From contig MU646669.1 in the NCBI GenBank assembly GCA_026770585.1, forward strand, positions 174,183 through 196,291: a stretch of 22,109 nt of DNA, read 5' to 3'. This document shows positions 8,551 to 16,780 of this stretch, one piece after another. The translations under genes and the position numbers were made by a program. The first letter of the stretch is position 1. Every line of letters begins with the position of its first letter. The notes beneath the pieces are model-generated. The model was not told the origin of the DNA. It searched no databases and saw nothing but the letters and a program-made list of their open reading frames with translations. Origin of the DNA: Baffinella frigidus (Eukaryota > Cryptophyceae > Cryptomonadales > Baffinellaceae).

Positions 8551-8870
8551 GGTTCAGGGTTCAGGGTTTAGGGTTTAGGATTCAGGGTTTAGGGTTTAGG
8601 ATTCAGGGTTTATGATTCAGGGTTCAGGATTCAGGGTGTAGGGTTTACGATTCAGGGTTCAGGGTTTAGGGTTTAAGATTCAGGGTTCAGGGTTCAGGGT
8701 TTAGGATTCAGGGTTTCGGGTTTAGGATTCAGGGTTCAGGGTTCAGGGTTTAGGATTCAGGATTCGGGGTTTAGGGTTTAGGATTCAGGGTTTAGGATTC
8801 AGGGTTTAGGATTCAGGGTTTAGGATTCAGGGTTAAGGGTTTAGGGTTTAGGATTCAGGGTTCAGGGTTC
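8551..8870. repeat. TTCAGGG/TTTAGGG array before exon 14
   Basis: Degenerate heptamers with GGATTCAGGGTTTA variants. It ends at the exon 14 acceptor. Confidence 0.9.
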
Positions 8871-8884
8871 CGAATCAGGACGCG

Positions 8885-9580
8885 CGGCTGGCGTTCGTTA
8901 CGGAAGCGTTTAGCCTAGGATGCCTTTTTGGCCCTTGAAGCGAACCAAATCGCGTCAGGGCGCGAGGCGTGTGCGGTTGTGGCCGGATTTAGAACGGGGC
9001 TTCGGGGCGAAATTCATGGTTGAGGGTTGAGCCACTCGAGACTGACTTCCTTGGTTTGCATGTCTAGTTTTACACTCGCGTCCGTAGTGTGTAAAGGAAT
9101 GGCGTGCTCAGGTGACCAGGGAGGGGAAAGCCCACCCAGCGTGACCAAAGCGAAAATTACTACACGAATGCTTTGATATTACTAGTAGGAACGATCTGTA
9201 TAGTAATTTTTGGGACCAGGAAATGAAAGAAACATAAGTTTGCCCGGATGAAATCGCGACCAACTCTACAAGGCGGTGGCCTTTCAGAAACGCGGCCGAT
9301 TGTAAAAAGAGGCCGCGGTCAGCCTCGTGAGGATGGTTTACTACGGGGGAGGGCTAGGTGGTTTCTTGGAGCCATTTTCACCCATATCCTGCGGTTACTT
9401 TTCCGTCAAAATCAATTATTTGTGGGCATTTCCGGCAAAGTTTGCCGATTTCAAGGGAAAATAATAGATGGGCGCAGGGCGTAAAATGACATGTAGCTCT
9501 CCCGCGTAGTAGGAACTAGCGTTTCAGGTACCATCTGGGCGCACTTATCGGGGTGAGGGCTCAGGCTTGAGGGTTGATGC
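8885..9580. other. Intron 13 stretch without a recognised gene
   Basis: Unique-looking sequence. It holds one short fold-back (about 9149-9225, GAAAATTACTACAC / GTATAGTAATTTTT) that resembles 15768-15830. A plus-strand frame at 9248-9484 begins MKSRPTLQGGG and matches nothing I know. Confidence 0.5.
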
Positions 9581-9588
9581 TTGGGAGG

Positions 9589-9614
9589 GTTGAGAGAGAC
9601 AAGGAGAGAGAGAG

Positions 9615-9669
<55 letters not shown>

Positions 9670-9890
9670 GAGAGAGAGAGAGAGGTACCATCGCGGCGCA
9701 CTCCTCGGCGACGCCGATGACAGCAGTGGCTGCTCGGGGGTTAACTCACCTGGCTTAACTTGACTTCCCTCTTGGACGTGAGCTTAACGACGGGTCTATG
9801 CTTGGGAGGGTTGAGAGAGAAGGAGAGAGAGAGAGAGAGCGAGAGAGAGAGAGATAGAGAGGGAGAGAGAGAGAGAGAGAAAGAGAGAGG
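9589..9890. repeat. Two GA microsatellites in a 209-bp duplication
   Basis: GAGAGA tracts at 9589-9685 and 9803-9890, each preceded by TGCTTGGGAGGGTTGAGAGA and followed by an exon 13 3' end (one true, one fragment). Confidence 0.88.
9689..9738 (-). pseudogene. Exon 13 fragment with donor, downstream
   Basis: Reads ATAVIGVAEECAAM and GT, with the acceptor replaced by TTAACCCCC. It is followed, like exon 13, by a CT microsatellite and CTCTCTCAACCCTCCCAAGC. Confidence 0.75.
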
Positions 9891-9895
9891 TTTAC

Positions 9896-9989
9896 CATCG
9901 CGGCGCACTCCTCGGCGACGCCGATGACGGCAGTGGCGGCGTATAATCCAGTGAGCGCCTTGCCCGCTTGGCACACCACGCCGTACGCC
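9896..9989 (-). CDS. USP25/28-like protease, exon 13
   Basis: Exon of 94 nt, phase 2-in (one base completes Arg) to 0, with acceptor GAGCAG and donor ATG|GTAAAC. The peptide is AYGVVCQAGKALTGLYAAT followed by AVIGVAEECAAM. This is the only copy with both splice sites. Upstream copies at 10342-10402 and 10120-10180 lack a donor, and the downstream copy at 9689-9738 lacks the acceptor. The donor is followed on the sense strand by a CT microsatellite. Confidence 0.78.
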
Positions 9990-9999
9990 CTGCTCACAC

Positions 10000-10530
10000 G
10001 GAGGAATTTATTTATTTATTGTAAAAAATAACATTATAAATAAGATTATTTATATTCACTCAATTGTTATTTGTTATAAGTGAAAAAGTTTTTATTCATT
10101 TTTTGTTTGTGGTGTGAATGGCAGTGGCGGCGTATAATCCCGAGAGCGCCTTGTCCGCTTGGCACACCGCGCCGTAAGCCCGGTTCACACGGGTATTTAT
10201 TATTTAATATACATAAACATTTATCATTTAATATACATAAATGTATTATTTAATATACATAAGATTTTTAATAATCGCCAAATATTTATTTATCATAAGT
10301 GAATAGTTATTTATTTATTATTTGTGTGTGGTGTGGATGGCAGCGGCCGCGTAGTTGATGCCCGAGAGCGCCTTGCCCGCTTGGCACACCGCGCCGTACG
10401 CCCTGCTCACACAGAAGAAATCATGTATTTATGATTATGATTTATGATTATTATTATTTAATATTTGGATTATTGGGAATAATGAATGTTATTTATTCAT
10501 TATTATTACGAATAAATCTTTATCTATAAA
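10000..10530. repeat. Three AT-rich islands between exon 13 copies
   Basis: 10000-10118, 10193-10330 and 10420-10530 are mostly A/T. The middle one repeats TATTTAATATACATAAA. They contrast sharply with the GC-rich exon fragments on each side. Confidence 0.8.
10120..10402 (-). pseudogene. Two exon 13 fragments, upstream, no donor
   Basis: 10342-10402 reads AYGAVCQAGKALSGINYAAAAI after GAGCAG in separate codons, and 10120-10180 reads a similar string after ACCGG. Both break off into AT-rich sequence where exon 13 continues to its donor. Confidence 0.72.
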
Positions 10531-10692
10531 TTTATGGAGGTGAAAAACACTCGCCGCCTGGTACAAATCGGGGGGGGGGGGGGCGCACCTCAAAAGCCGG
10601 CTTGTGGAAGCGGTCTTTAGGCGGTGGGTGTGTACCAGGGGAGGGGGCGGGAATCGGGCTTCCCCTGGTACAAACGCTGGCGGGGAGGCACC

Positions 10693-11325
10693 GTGCAAAG
10701 TCGTCGAGGGACGCGGAAGGGTCGGTCCCGAGAGAAAGACGGCTTGTGGTAGCGGTCTTTCGGCTGTGGGTTTGCACCAGGGGAGGGGACGGGAATCGTG
10801 CCTCCCCTGGTACAAACGCTGGCGGGGCGGTACCGTGCAAAGTCGTCGAGGGACGCGGACGGGTCGGTCCCGAGAGACGCGATGGTCGCCCGGGCGATTA
10901 TTTGTTTATTTATTTATTTATTTATTTGTGGAGGTGAGAAACTCTCAGCCCCTCTCAGCCCCGTAGTGAGGAGCTTTCGTGGGGGAGGGGCGTGTGTGAT
11001 GCCCGGTTCCCAGCGAGGCAGGATGGAGGCAGCACACGCAAGGCAGTCACCTCGGACAGTTGGCTTCGGCGTCCGCGTGACCGGTCACGCGGGCGTTCAC
11101 GAGCCTGCCGGCGGGGCTGTTCCACACGCCCCTGGGGGAGGGGCGTGTGTGATGCCCGGTTCCCAGCGACTCGTGGTACGAATCGGGCCGCGCGGTCGCG
11201 CATTCCAATCTTTCAGTTTGAAAGATCACTGTGAGAGGTCCCCCCTCGTTGGCGGGTTTGAACGAGGGGGGGCCTCTCACCGTGCAAAGTCGTCGAGGGA
11301 CGCGGAAGGGTCGGTCCCCAGAGAA
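10693..11325 (-). pseudogene. Three exon 12 fragments with donors, downstream
   Basis: 11281-11325, 10834-10892 and 10692-10735 each end GACGACTTTGCACG followed by GT. Only 10834-10892 extends back to ATIASLGTDPSASLDD. None has an acceptor. Spacing within each pair (11421/11280 and 10831/10691) is 140-141 bp, showing a tandem duplication that also carries the intron start. Confidence 0.75.
11232..11280. repeat. Hairpin at a duplicated exon 12 donor
   Basis: GTGAGAGGCCCCCCCTCGTT pairs (one mismatch) with AACGAGGGGGGACCTCTCAC. The stem begins at the donor GT of the exon 12 fragment. Confidence 0.8.
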
Positions 11326-11389
11326 AGACGGCTTTTGGTAGCGGTCTTTCGGCTGTGGGTTTGCACCAGGGGAGGGGACGGGAATCGTG

Positions 11390-11422
11390 CCTCCCCTGGT
11401 ACAAACGCTGGCGGGGAGGCAC
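11390..11422. repeat. Hairpin at the exon 12 donor
   Basis: On the sense strand GTGCCTCCCC ... GGGGAGGCAC with a loop containing TTTGTACC. The GT is the exon 12 donor. Confidence 0.8.
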
Positions 11423-11502
11423 CGTGCAAAGTCGTCGAGGGACGCGGACGGGTCGGTCCCGAGAGATGCGATGGTCGCCCGCATGCTGTTCAGCACCTCC
11501 TC
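11423..11502 (-). CDS. USP25/28-like protease, exon 12
   Basis: Exon of 80 nt, phase 0 to 2, with acceptor AAACCAG and donor ACG|GTGCCT. The peptide is EEVLNSMRATIASLGTD followed by PSASLDDFA, and the split Arg codon is completed by exon 13. A telomere-like C-rich array runs right up to the acceptor. The donor GT is the first base pair of a perfect 10-bp hairpin stem. Three downstream copies keep the 3' part and donor; upstream stubs keep GAGGAGGT with an AG before it. Confidence 0.78.
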
Positions 11503-11504
11503 CT

Positions 11505-11665
11505 GGTTTGGGGGTTTGGGGTTTATGGGTAAGGGTCAACCCAAAACCTAAAACCCAAAACCCTTGGGTCCACCCAAAACCCAAAACCTAAAACCCTTAC
11601 TCCTGGTTTGGGGGTTTGGGTTTGGGAATTAGAGTTTAGGGTTTAGGTTTTTGTTTGTGTAGGGT
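11505..11665. repeat. Telomere-like array before exon 12, mixed strands
   Basis: TTTGGGG, then CCCAAAACCTAAAACCC (11540-11598), then TTTGGG again. One orientation flip. Confidence 0.8.
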
Positions 11666-11828
11666 TGAGGGGGGGTAGGGGGTTTCGGGTTTTTTCAGAA
11701 CCTCCTCCTGCGGTCGAGCCGAGTTCCCCGTGTGAGGGTTTAGAGAGGAAAATACCAATCGGCAATTTATTGCCAAACAACCAGCGTCAGCTCCGCACAT
11801 GCCTTCCGCATGGTGCTACATACTGTAC

Positions 11829-11882
11829 CCCGTGTCGGCCGCTCTTACGAGCTTTTTTGCGGGTGGATTCTATCTCCACCTC
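11829..11882 (-). CDS. USP25/28-like protease, exon 11 (basic segment)
   Basis: Exon of 18 codons, phase 0 to 0, with acceptor CTCTGTAG (the only TAG acceptor in the chain) and donor GGG|GTACAG. The peptide EVEIESTRKKARKSGRHG is strongly basic and could be a nuclear-localisation-like patch (inference). A diverged copy of the exon and its surroundings is at 6010-6140. In that copy the exon is 53 nt rather than 54 and has an in-frame TGA. Confidence 0.62.
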
Positions 11883-11889
11883 CTACAGA

Positions 11890-12355
11890 GGGTTGAGAGT
11901 TTATGGGGCAGGGTCTGGGGTTTTGGGTGTTGGGTTTGAGTGACGCGCAAGGGTCGGGGGACGCGAGGGTCTTCAGGACCTCCTCTTCGTTTGGGTTTGG
12001 GGTTTGGGGTTTGGGGTTTGGGGTTTGGGGTTTGGGGTTTGGGGTTTAGGGTTTGGGTTCTGGGTTCTGGGTTTAGGACTTTTTGTTTTTTGTTTTTTTT
12101 GTTTTGGGTTCAGGGTTTATGGTTTGAGGTTCAGGGTTTATTGTGAAAAGGCAGTCCCTAAATAACAAATAAAACCTCTAAGTGATAAACAATTAACGAA
12201 AACCCTACATAAATTTAGGGATCGGGATTTTGGGTGTGTGTCTCGCCTGCGCGTGCTTGCCGGATTCAGGGTTGAGGGTTCAGTTCAGGATTGTTTGGCG
12301 TTCAGGGTTCAGGGTTCAGGGTTCAGGGTTTAGGGTTTAGGGTTTAGGGTTTGGT
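11890..12355. repeat. Telomere-like arrays between exons 10 and 11
   Basis: Heptamers at 11990-12060, 12100-12140 and 12262-12352. 12140-12230 is AT-rich without features. A degraded exon 12 start (EEVLKTLA) is at 11946-11986. Confidence 0.8.
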
Positions 12356-12369
12356 GGGTTGGCTCTCGC

Positions 12370-12444
12370 CTGGGCGTGTTTGAATGAAGGGAGGAGGTCT
12401 TCGCGGAAGACGTTGGCCTTGCGCACCGCCTCCAATGACGTGTA
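12370..12444 (-). CDS. USP25/28-like protease, exon 10 (possible GC donor)
   Basis: Exon of 25 codons, phase 0 to 0, with acceptor GGGGGCAG. The peptide begins YTSLEAVRKANVFRED and ends SFKHAQ. The expected donor position reads CAG|GCGAGA, that is GC instead of GT. The same GC junction is kept in a short downstream copy at 12247-12260. Reading on without splicing runs into telomere-like sequence and soon stops. A GC-AG intron is therefore likely but not proven. Confidence 0.7.
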
Positions 12445-12474
12445 CTGCCCCCGGCGGAAATGTGAGTGCGTGAA

Positions 12475-12487
12475 AGAGAGTGAGCGC

Positions 12488-12518
<31 letters not shown>

Positions 12519-12775
12519 TGTGTGTGAGAGAGAAAGAGTGAGTGCGTGAGAGAGAAAGAGAGTGAGTGAGTGAGTGAGTGAGTGAGTGAGTGCTTTCGCG
12601 TTTAGAGTTCAGAGTTTAGGGGTTTGAGTTTTGAGTTTAGAGTTTAGAGTTGAGGGGCTTGAGTTAAGAGTTTAGAGTCTAGAGTCTAAGGTTTAGGGGT
12701 TTGAGTTTAGGGGTTTGAGTTTAGGGTTTGCGGTTGGTGTTCAGGGTTTAGAGTTTAGAGTTTAGGGATCTAGGG
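12475..12775. repeat. GA/GTGA microsatellite and degenerate heptamers
   Basis: GAGAGA, GTGTGA and GAGTGAGT tracts at 12475-12592, then TTTAGAG/TTTAGGG heptamers to 12772. On the sense strand these precede exon 10. Confidence 0.85.
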
Positions 12776-12795
12776 TGCAGGATGGAGCGGCAGAC

Positions 12796-12852
12796 CTGGG
12801 CACGTAGAGCACTGGCGAGGAGCACCACCCCACGCTCGATTCCACCCGGGCG
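12796..12852 (-). pseudogene. Exon 9 fragment with donor, downstream
   Basis: Reads GGIERGVVLLASALRAQ-like codons (Ala to Val change) and ends CCCAG|GTCTGC. The acceptor is lost. Confidence 0.68.
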
Positions 12853-13010
12853 GAACATGTGACATAATAACGTACGTTCTGACATAACAACGTTCTCATG
12901 CCATGTTCGCATGGCCTCGACTGGCTTAAATGTCCGACTGGCTTAAATGTTCTTTTGGTGGACGTGACTGTGTAGTAAAGTGAAGATGTTTTTAGGATAG
13001 GGCAGCAGAC

Positions 13011-13073
13011 CTGGGCGCGTAGAGCGCTGGCGAGGAGCACCAGCCCACGCTCGATTCCACCCGCGCCCCCATC
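13011..13073 (-). CDS. USP25/28-like protease, exon 9
   Basis: Exon of 21 codons, phase 0 to 0, with acceptor CTGGTGCAG preceded by a CT-rich tract and donor CAG|GTCTGC. The peptide is DGGAGGIERGLVLL followed by ASALRAQ. Shortened upstream copies (13290-13327, 13634-13647) keep the acceptor. A downstream copy (12796-12852) keeps the donor and has lost the acceptor. Confidence 0.72.
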
Positions 13074-13283
13074 CTGCACCAGAGAGAGAGGGAGCGCGAT
13101 TCAATGTACAGAAAACAGCCTTGATTGTATCACGCACACGGGGGAAATTCCTACATCTCCCCTACACATTTTCCCGCGCCCTGCAACAACCCCGATGAAT
13201 CAATGTAAAGCGCACATGTTTTGCATGTCACGCGCACAGGTTTTGTTGGGTAAAGCGCATAGGGGTTTGGGGGTAAAGCAACG

Positions 13284-13650
13284 CCACCCTGCACCATCCC
13301 ACGCTCGATTCCGCCCGCACCCCCACCCTGCAACAGAGGGAGAGGGGGGGCGATTCAATGTACAGAAAACAGCTTTTGTTGCGTCAAGTTGCAGGCCGCG
13401 CCCGCGCCCTGCAACAACCCCGAGCAATCAATGCACTGCCAGCCAGGATATTTTACCGCAAGTCAACAAAGCTGATCATTGACAGTAAGTTGCCATTTCG
13501 CCCGCGCCCGCGCCCTGTAACAACCCCGCGGAACCAATGTCACGTGCACATGTTTTGTTTGTAAAGCGCACAGGTTTCGTTGTGTCAAGCAACGCCACCC
13601 TGCCACATAGAGAGAGAGAGAGGGAGAGAGACGCCCGCGCCCCCACCCTG
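13284..13650 (-). pseudogene. Exon 9 5'-end fragments, acceptor only
   Basis: 13290-13327 reads GGGAGGIERGMV after TTGCAG. 13634-13647 keeps only the first 14 bases after CTGCAG. They sit in a roughly 300-bp diverged duplication that also repeats GATTCAATGTACAGAAAACA and CAACAACCCCG. Confidence 0.6.
13434..13500 (+). repeat. 67-bp dispersed repeat, copy 1
   Basis: CACTGCCAGCCAGGATATTT ... CAGTAAGTTGCCATTTCG, the reverse complement of 15262-15328 with few differences. Confidence 0.85.
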
Positions 13651-13781
13651 CAGCCGAGAGAGAGGGAGCGCGATTCAATGTACATAACCCAGATGTTATC
13701 GTGTCAAGCCAACGGGGGAACTTACTGCACATTTGCTATCCACACCAGGTCGCGCGTAGGGATGGATTTCAGATAATTCAG

Positions 13782-13872
13782 TTTTTGATTGTATGCCGTC
13801 AGTTTTCACTTGTATGCTGAGTCGGGTTTTAATTGTATGCCGAGCCAGATTTTAATTGTATGCTGAGTTTTT
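13782..13872. repeat. About 27-bp tandem repeat, four copies
   Basis: Unit TTTTAATTGTATGCCGAGYC, diverged. Confidence 0.8.
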
Positions 13873-14146
13873 TGGTTCGAGGTAAACGCCCGGTCGTGGA
13901 AAGGACGAGGAGATGCGTCTCACCGGGCCGCGCACTCTGATTTAGTACCGCGAAACCTAACGTCGCGCTCAGAAATTCCTACGTGTGCTCTGGCATGGAC
14001 AGCTCAGGAACAGGTACGTGAGGTACGCCTTTCCTCAAGTTGACATACTGGGTTTGCGGTACAACCCCGTCAACTTCGGAGCGGGGAAGAGCCCGCGCGC
14101 ACCAAAACTGGTGAGACTGAAATGACTGAGACAGAGGGACAAGAAC

Positions 14147-14668
14147 CGGGCGCGCCGCGCCCGCGTCGGCGACGGCCATGCTCGTCGACTGGTAGAGCGC
14201 TTGCGGGAAAACTTGTCCGATTCAACGAGAAATATTTTCAGAAATTCAGACAATTTGTACCAGGACGTGACAAGAAACCGGTCCAGTACGTAGGGTACGC
14301 CGATTCGAGTCTGGAGTTAAGGGAGGACCTGGCGCGCCAAATTACCAAATCGCTTCGCACTATTTGAAATAGACTGGGATAAAGCTGGAAATGGTCTCTA
14401 GAGTGTCGGATGAACCTCGCGCGCCGCTACAGCCTCGGCGATGGCAACGCTGGTGGAGAGGCAGGTGAGGAACGTGGTCCCGAGCTCCTCCAACCTTAGG
14501 ATATCCGTAGGAAGACCCCCATGTCCCTACGGATCGCCTACCGTAGGATCCTCTGGATTGACCGAATCGTGGGCCGAAAATTCCTGCAAAGGTGTGTGGA
14601 GGGCGGACCTGGCGCGCGGCTCTCGCCTCCGCAACAGCCACGCTGGTGGAGAGGTAGGTGAGATACGC
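14147..14668 (-). pseudogene. Three exon 8 fragments with donors, downstream
   Basis: 14609-14668 reads YLTYLSTSVAVAEARAARQ|GT. 14416-14499 reads RLEELGTTFLTCLSTS then VAIAEAVAARE|GT. 14147-14195 reads STSMAVADAGAARP|GT. All lack the exon 8 acceptor. Between them lie copies of a CTCAAGTTGACA repeat and other repeats. Confidence 0.68.
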
Positions 14669-14745
14669 CTTTCCTCAAGGTGACATGCCGGGTTCGCGGT
14701 ACAAGCAAACTGGTGAGCGCAAATAGACGGAGACAGCGCAAGAAC

Positions 14746-14832
14746 CTGGCGCGCCACGCTTGCCTCCACAACAGCCACGCTCGTCGAGAGGTAGGTGAGG
14801 TATGTCGTGCGCAGCTCCTCCAACCGCGCCGC
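14746..14832 (-). CDS. USP25/28-like protease, exon 8
   Basis: Exon of 29 codons, phase 0 to 0, with acceptor GAGTGCAG and donor CAG|GTTCTT. The peptide is AARLEELRTTYLTYLSTS followed by VAVVEASVARQ, an amphipathic helix. It fits in position and character the helical segment of the USP25/28 C-terminal region. One upstream copy (14962-15026) keeps the acceptor. Three downstream copies (14609-14668, 14416-14499, 14147-14195) keep the donor. The acceptor lies 26 bases from a fold-back element at 14859-14961. Confidence 0.78.
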
Positions 14833-14858
14833 CTGCACTCCCAACCAGCCCTCAGAAC

Positions 14859-14961
14859 GGGAGCAAATCGCCTTTAATCCCTGTGATTTGTACTGCAGGT
14901 CGTCGGATTCCGACGCGGCCTGTGGTACAAATCACGGGACTCGAGATGACGATTTGCTCCC
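14859..14961. mobile_element. Family I fold-back, 103 bp
   Basis: GGGAGCAAATCG ends. Inner arms TGATTTGTAC..CAGGTCGTCGGA / TTCCGACGCGGCCTGTGGTA. A second copy, missing its right end, is at 15054-15145. Confidence 0.83.
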
Positions 14962-15026
14962 ACGACAGCCGCGCTGGTGGAGAGGTAGGTGAGGTACGTC
15001 GTGCGCAGCTCCTCCAACCGCGCCGC
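14962..15026 (-). pseudogene. Exon 8 fragment, acceptor only
   Basis: Reads AARLEELRTTYLTYLSTS then AAVV, after which the fold-back element 14859-14961 begins. No donor. Confidence 0.72.
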
Positions 15027-15053
15027 CTGCACTCCACGCCAGATTCTCAGAAT

Positions 15054-15145
15054 GGGAGCAAATCTCCGTTTTTAATCCCCGTGGTTTGTACGGCAGGTCG
15101 TCGGATTCCGACGCGACTTGTGGTACAAATCACGGGACTCAGGGA
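15054..15145. mobile_element. Family I fold-back, truncated copy
   Basis: Same left end (GGGAGCAAATC) and inner arms as 14859-14961. The two copies and the adjoining exon 8 acceptors repeat at 194-bp spacing. Confidence 0.8.
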
Positions 15146-15261
15146 AGATGTTCAGCGCCTCCTACACTGCGCTCCGAGCCAGAACATTTCGCCTAAGTCA
15201 ACTCCCTCTGAAAACCAAAGCCTGAAGTCAAATGCCGGCTCCCAGAGCCGGTCCATCTAAA

Positions 15262-15328
15262 CGAAATGGCAACTTACTGCCGAGGATCAGGTTTGTTGAC
15301 TTAAGGTAAAAGATCCTGGCTGGCAGTG
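15262..15328 (-). repeat. 67-bp dispersed repeat, copy 2 (inverted)
   Basis: Inverted copy of 13434-13500. Followed by a perfect hairpin CTACACCGAGCTGCTCGGTG-TAG at 15345-15367. Confidence 0.85.
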
Positions 15329-15399
15329 CACTGAGGACTGGCCTCTACACCGAGCTGCTCGGTGTAGAACGCAGCTCGGTGCGCCAGATTGGTCATGGG

Positions 15400-15870
15400 G
15401 AGCCGGCTCTTTCCGAGCGCACTTTTTGGCGTTCAACTATCCCAAAAGTAAATAATTTCCCCTGAGTCCTTCCGGGGAATTGACTTTTGGCGATCCCTTT
15501 CCAGAATCTGGCGTGGTTCAGGGGCCACGCCGGGTCACGGGTGGAAATTCCGCATCGCACCGTTTCGCGGGAAATGTGTTTCGTGGTACAAAATCAACGT
15601 TGTTGCGGCCACGATCTACTGACTTCGCCGGAACACATTGAGAGCAGGAACAATAGCACGAAAGGATAATCAAACTGCTTTTGTGGCCAGCCTACATTTT
15701 CTCAGGAAAAGGCAGAGCCAGGATTTCATAGGAAAACTGATTTAATTCAAAATATTGGATTTTAATGAAAATTACCACACGTTTGCTTTAATATTCCTAG
15801 TAAAGATCGTTCTATGTAGTAAATTTCACTGCCCAAATATTTTGAATGAACTCAGTTTTCACACGAGATT
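15400..15870. other. Intron 7 stretch without a recognised gene
   Basis: Fold-back CCAAAAGTAAATAATTTCCC / GGGGAATTGACTTTTGG at 15441-15490 and an AT-rich fold-back relic at about 15760-15835. Otherwise nothing recognised. Confidence 0.55.
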
Positions 15871-15875
15871 CGGAC

Positions 15876-15986
15876 CTGCTGTTCGTTGAGAGGCACCGAA
15901 GCCTCGTTGGTCGCCTCGTTCAGCTTGGTCTGAAGTTGGTTGTCGATTGCCGACCCATACACCCGCGCCGCAACCTCCTTCGAAAT
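15876..15986 (-). CDS. USP25/28-like protease, exon 7
   Basis: Exon of 37 codons, phase 0 to 0, with acceptor TTTGCAG and donor CAG|GTCCGA. It begins ISKEVAARVYGSAIDNQLQT and ends ASVPLNEQQ: a charged helix, then a turn. This fits the helical C-terminal part of USP25/28-type proteins, although I see no diagnostic motif. Two truncated upstream copies share its first 25-60 bases. One has a 2-base insertion, and the other is cut by a fold-back element. Confidence 0.78.
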
Positions 15987-16156
15987 CTGCAAACCCCGCC
16001 CTTGACTCAGCACAAAAACGCTGTGCACAAAACGCTGCCAATCTAACAATTAAATTTTGCCAGCCCACAGGGGATTGGAGCCGTGCGCCAAATTTTGGAG
16101 GGAAAGGCTCCGGTAACATGCCGGAGCGAGTGTTAAATTAAGCTGCGATCGTGATT

Positions 16157-16218
16157 CGTCTGAAGTTGGTTGTCGATCGCTGCGCCGTACACCCGCGCGC
16201 CGCAACCTCCTTCGAAAT
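16157..16218 (-). pseudogene. Exon 7 fragment, frameshifted, acceptor only
   Basis: Starts ISKEVAAR after ATTAG. A 2-base insertion (CGCG) breaks the frame, and homology ends at the equivalent of CTTCAGAC. Confidence 0.72.
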
Positions 16219-16236
16219 CTAATCGGTGAACAGCGT

Positions 16237-16342
16237 TACATATACACAGTGTTTTCTGCCATGTTGAGGGTGGGGGCTGCACAGTGTTCAACAAACAAAT
16301 TCGCAGCCCCCACCCTTAACATGGCACATAACACTATGTATA
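16237..16342. mobile_element. Fold-back element inside an exon 7 copy
   Basis: TACATATACACAGTGTT ends and long inner arms CATGTTGAGGGTGGGGGCTG-C / reverse complement. The related sequence at 16395-16490 shares ACCACCCTTAACATAG. Confidence 0.8.
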
Positions 16343-16367
16343 CCCGCGCCGCAACCTCCTTCGAAAT
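16343..16367 (-). pseudogene. Exon 7 fragment, cut by a fold-back element
   Basis: Starts ISKEVAARV after CGCAG. It is replaced after 25 bases by the fold-back element at 16237-16342. Confidence 0.7.
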
Positions 16368-16565
16368 CTGCGAAGAAACAGGGAATCCCACCCATGAGAT
16401 AGCACGCTATCAACATATGCGCAAGCTTTGCCGAGGCAGAATTAACAAACACCACCCTTAACATAGCATAACACGCTATGTCACTTAATCCAAAACGCTC
16501 TGTCAATTAACGTTTTGCTGGTCCACAGCAGGTTTCAAAAGAGGCAGGTCTTCGGCTATCGATCG

Positions 16566-16690
16566 ATCTTATGGGTGGGTGGGGATCTTATGGGTGGGTG
16601 GGGATCTTATGGGTGGTTGGGGATCTTATGGGTGTGTGGGGATCTTATGGGTGGGTGGGTGCTATATAAAGCACTCACCCACCCCTGAGA
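16566..16690. repeat. 19-bp tandem repeat and terminal hairpin
   Basis: Five units of GATCTTATGGGTGGGTGGG, the last running into GGGTGGGTGCTATATAAAGC-ACTCACCCACCC, a hairpin with TATATAAA near its tip. Confidence 0.85.
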
Positions 16691-16780
16691 CGATCGCCGC
16701 ACCGAACAGCCGCGCGCTCCCACTGAGACCAAAGTCGACAGTGGAACTTCTCAAGGCAAAAAGAAAGGAACCTCCGTTAC

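Noticed and set aside
10602-11532. 244-codon plus-strand frame
   Set aside because: Antisense to exon 12 and its copies; its repeats follow the 140-bp duplication.
11829-11882. Methyl-CpG-binding-like string (GVQYVAPCGRHVRS) read through exon 11 into its flank
   Set aside because: It requires reading across the GTACAG donor and meets a stop soon after. The broken copy at 6086 does not keep that frame.
16690-16730. Extra exon GSARLFGAAIVSG on the minus strand
   Set aside because: An AG precedes it, but no donor restores the phase 0 to 0 needed between exons 6 and 7.
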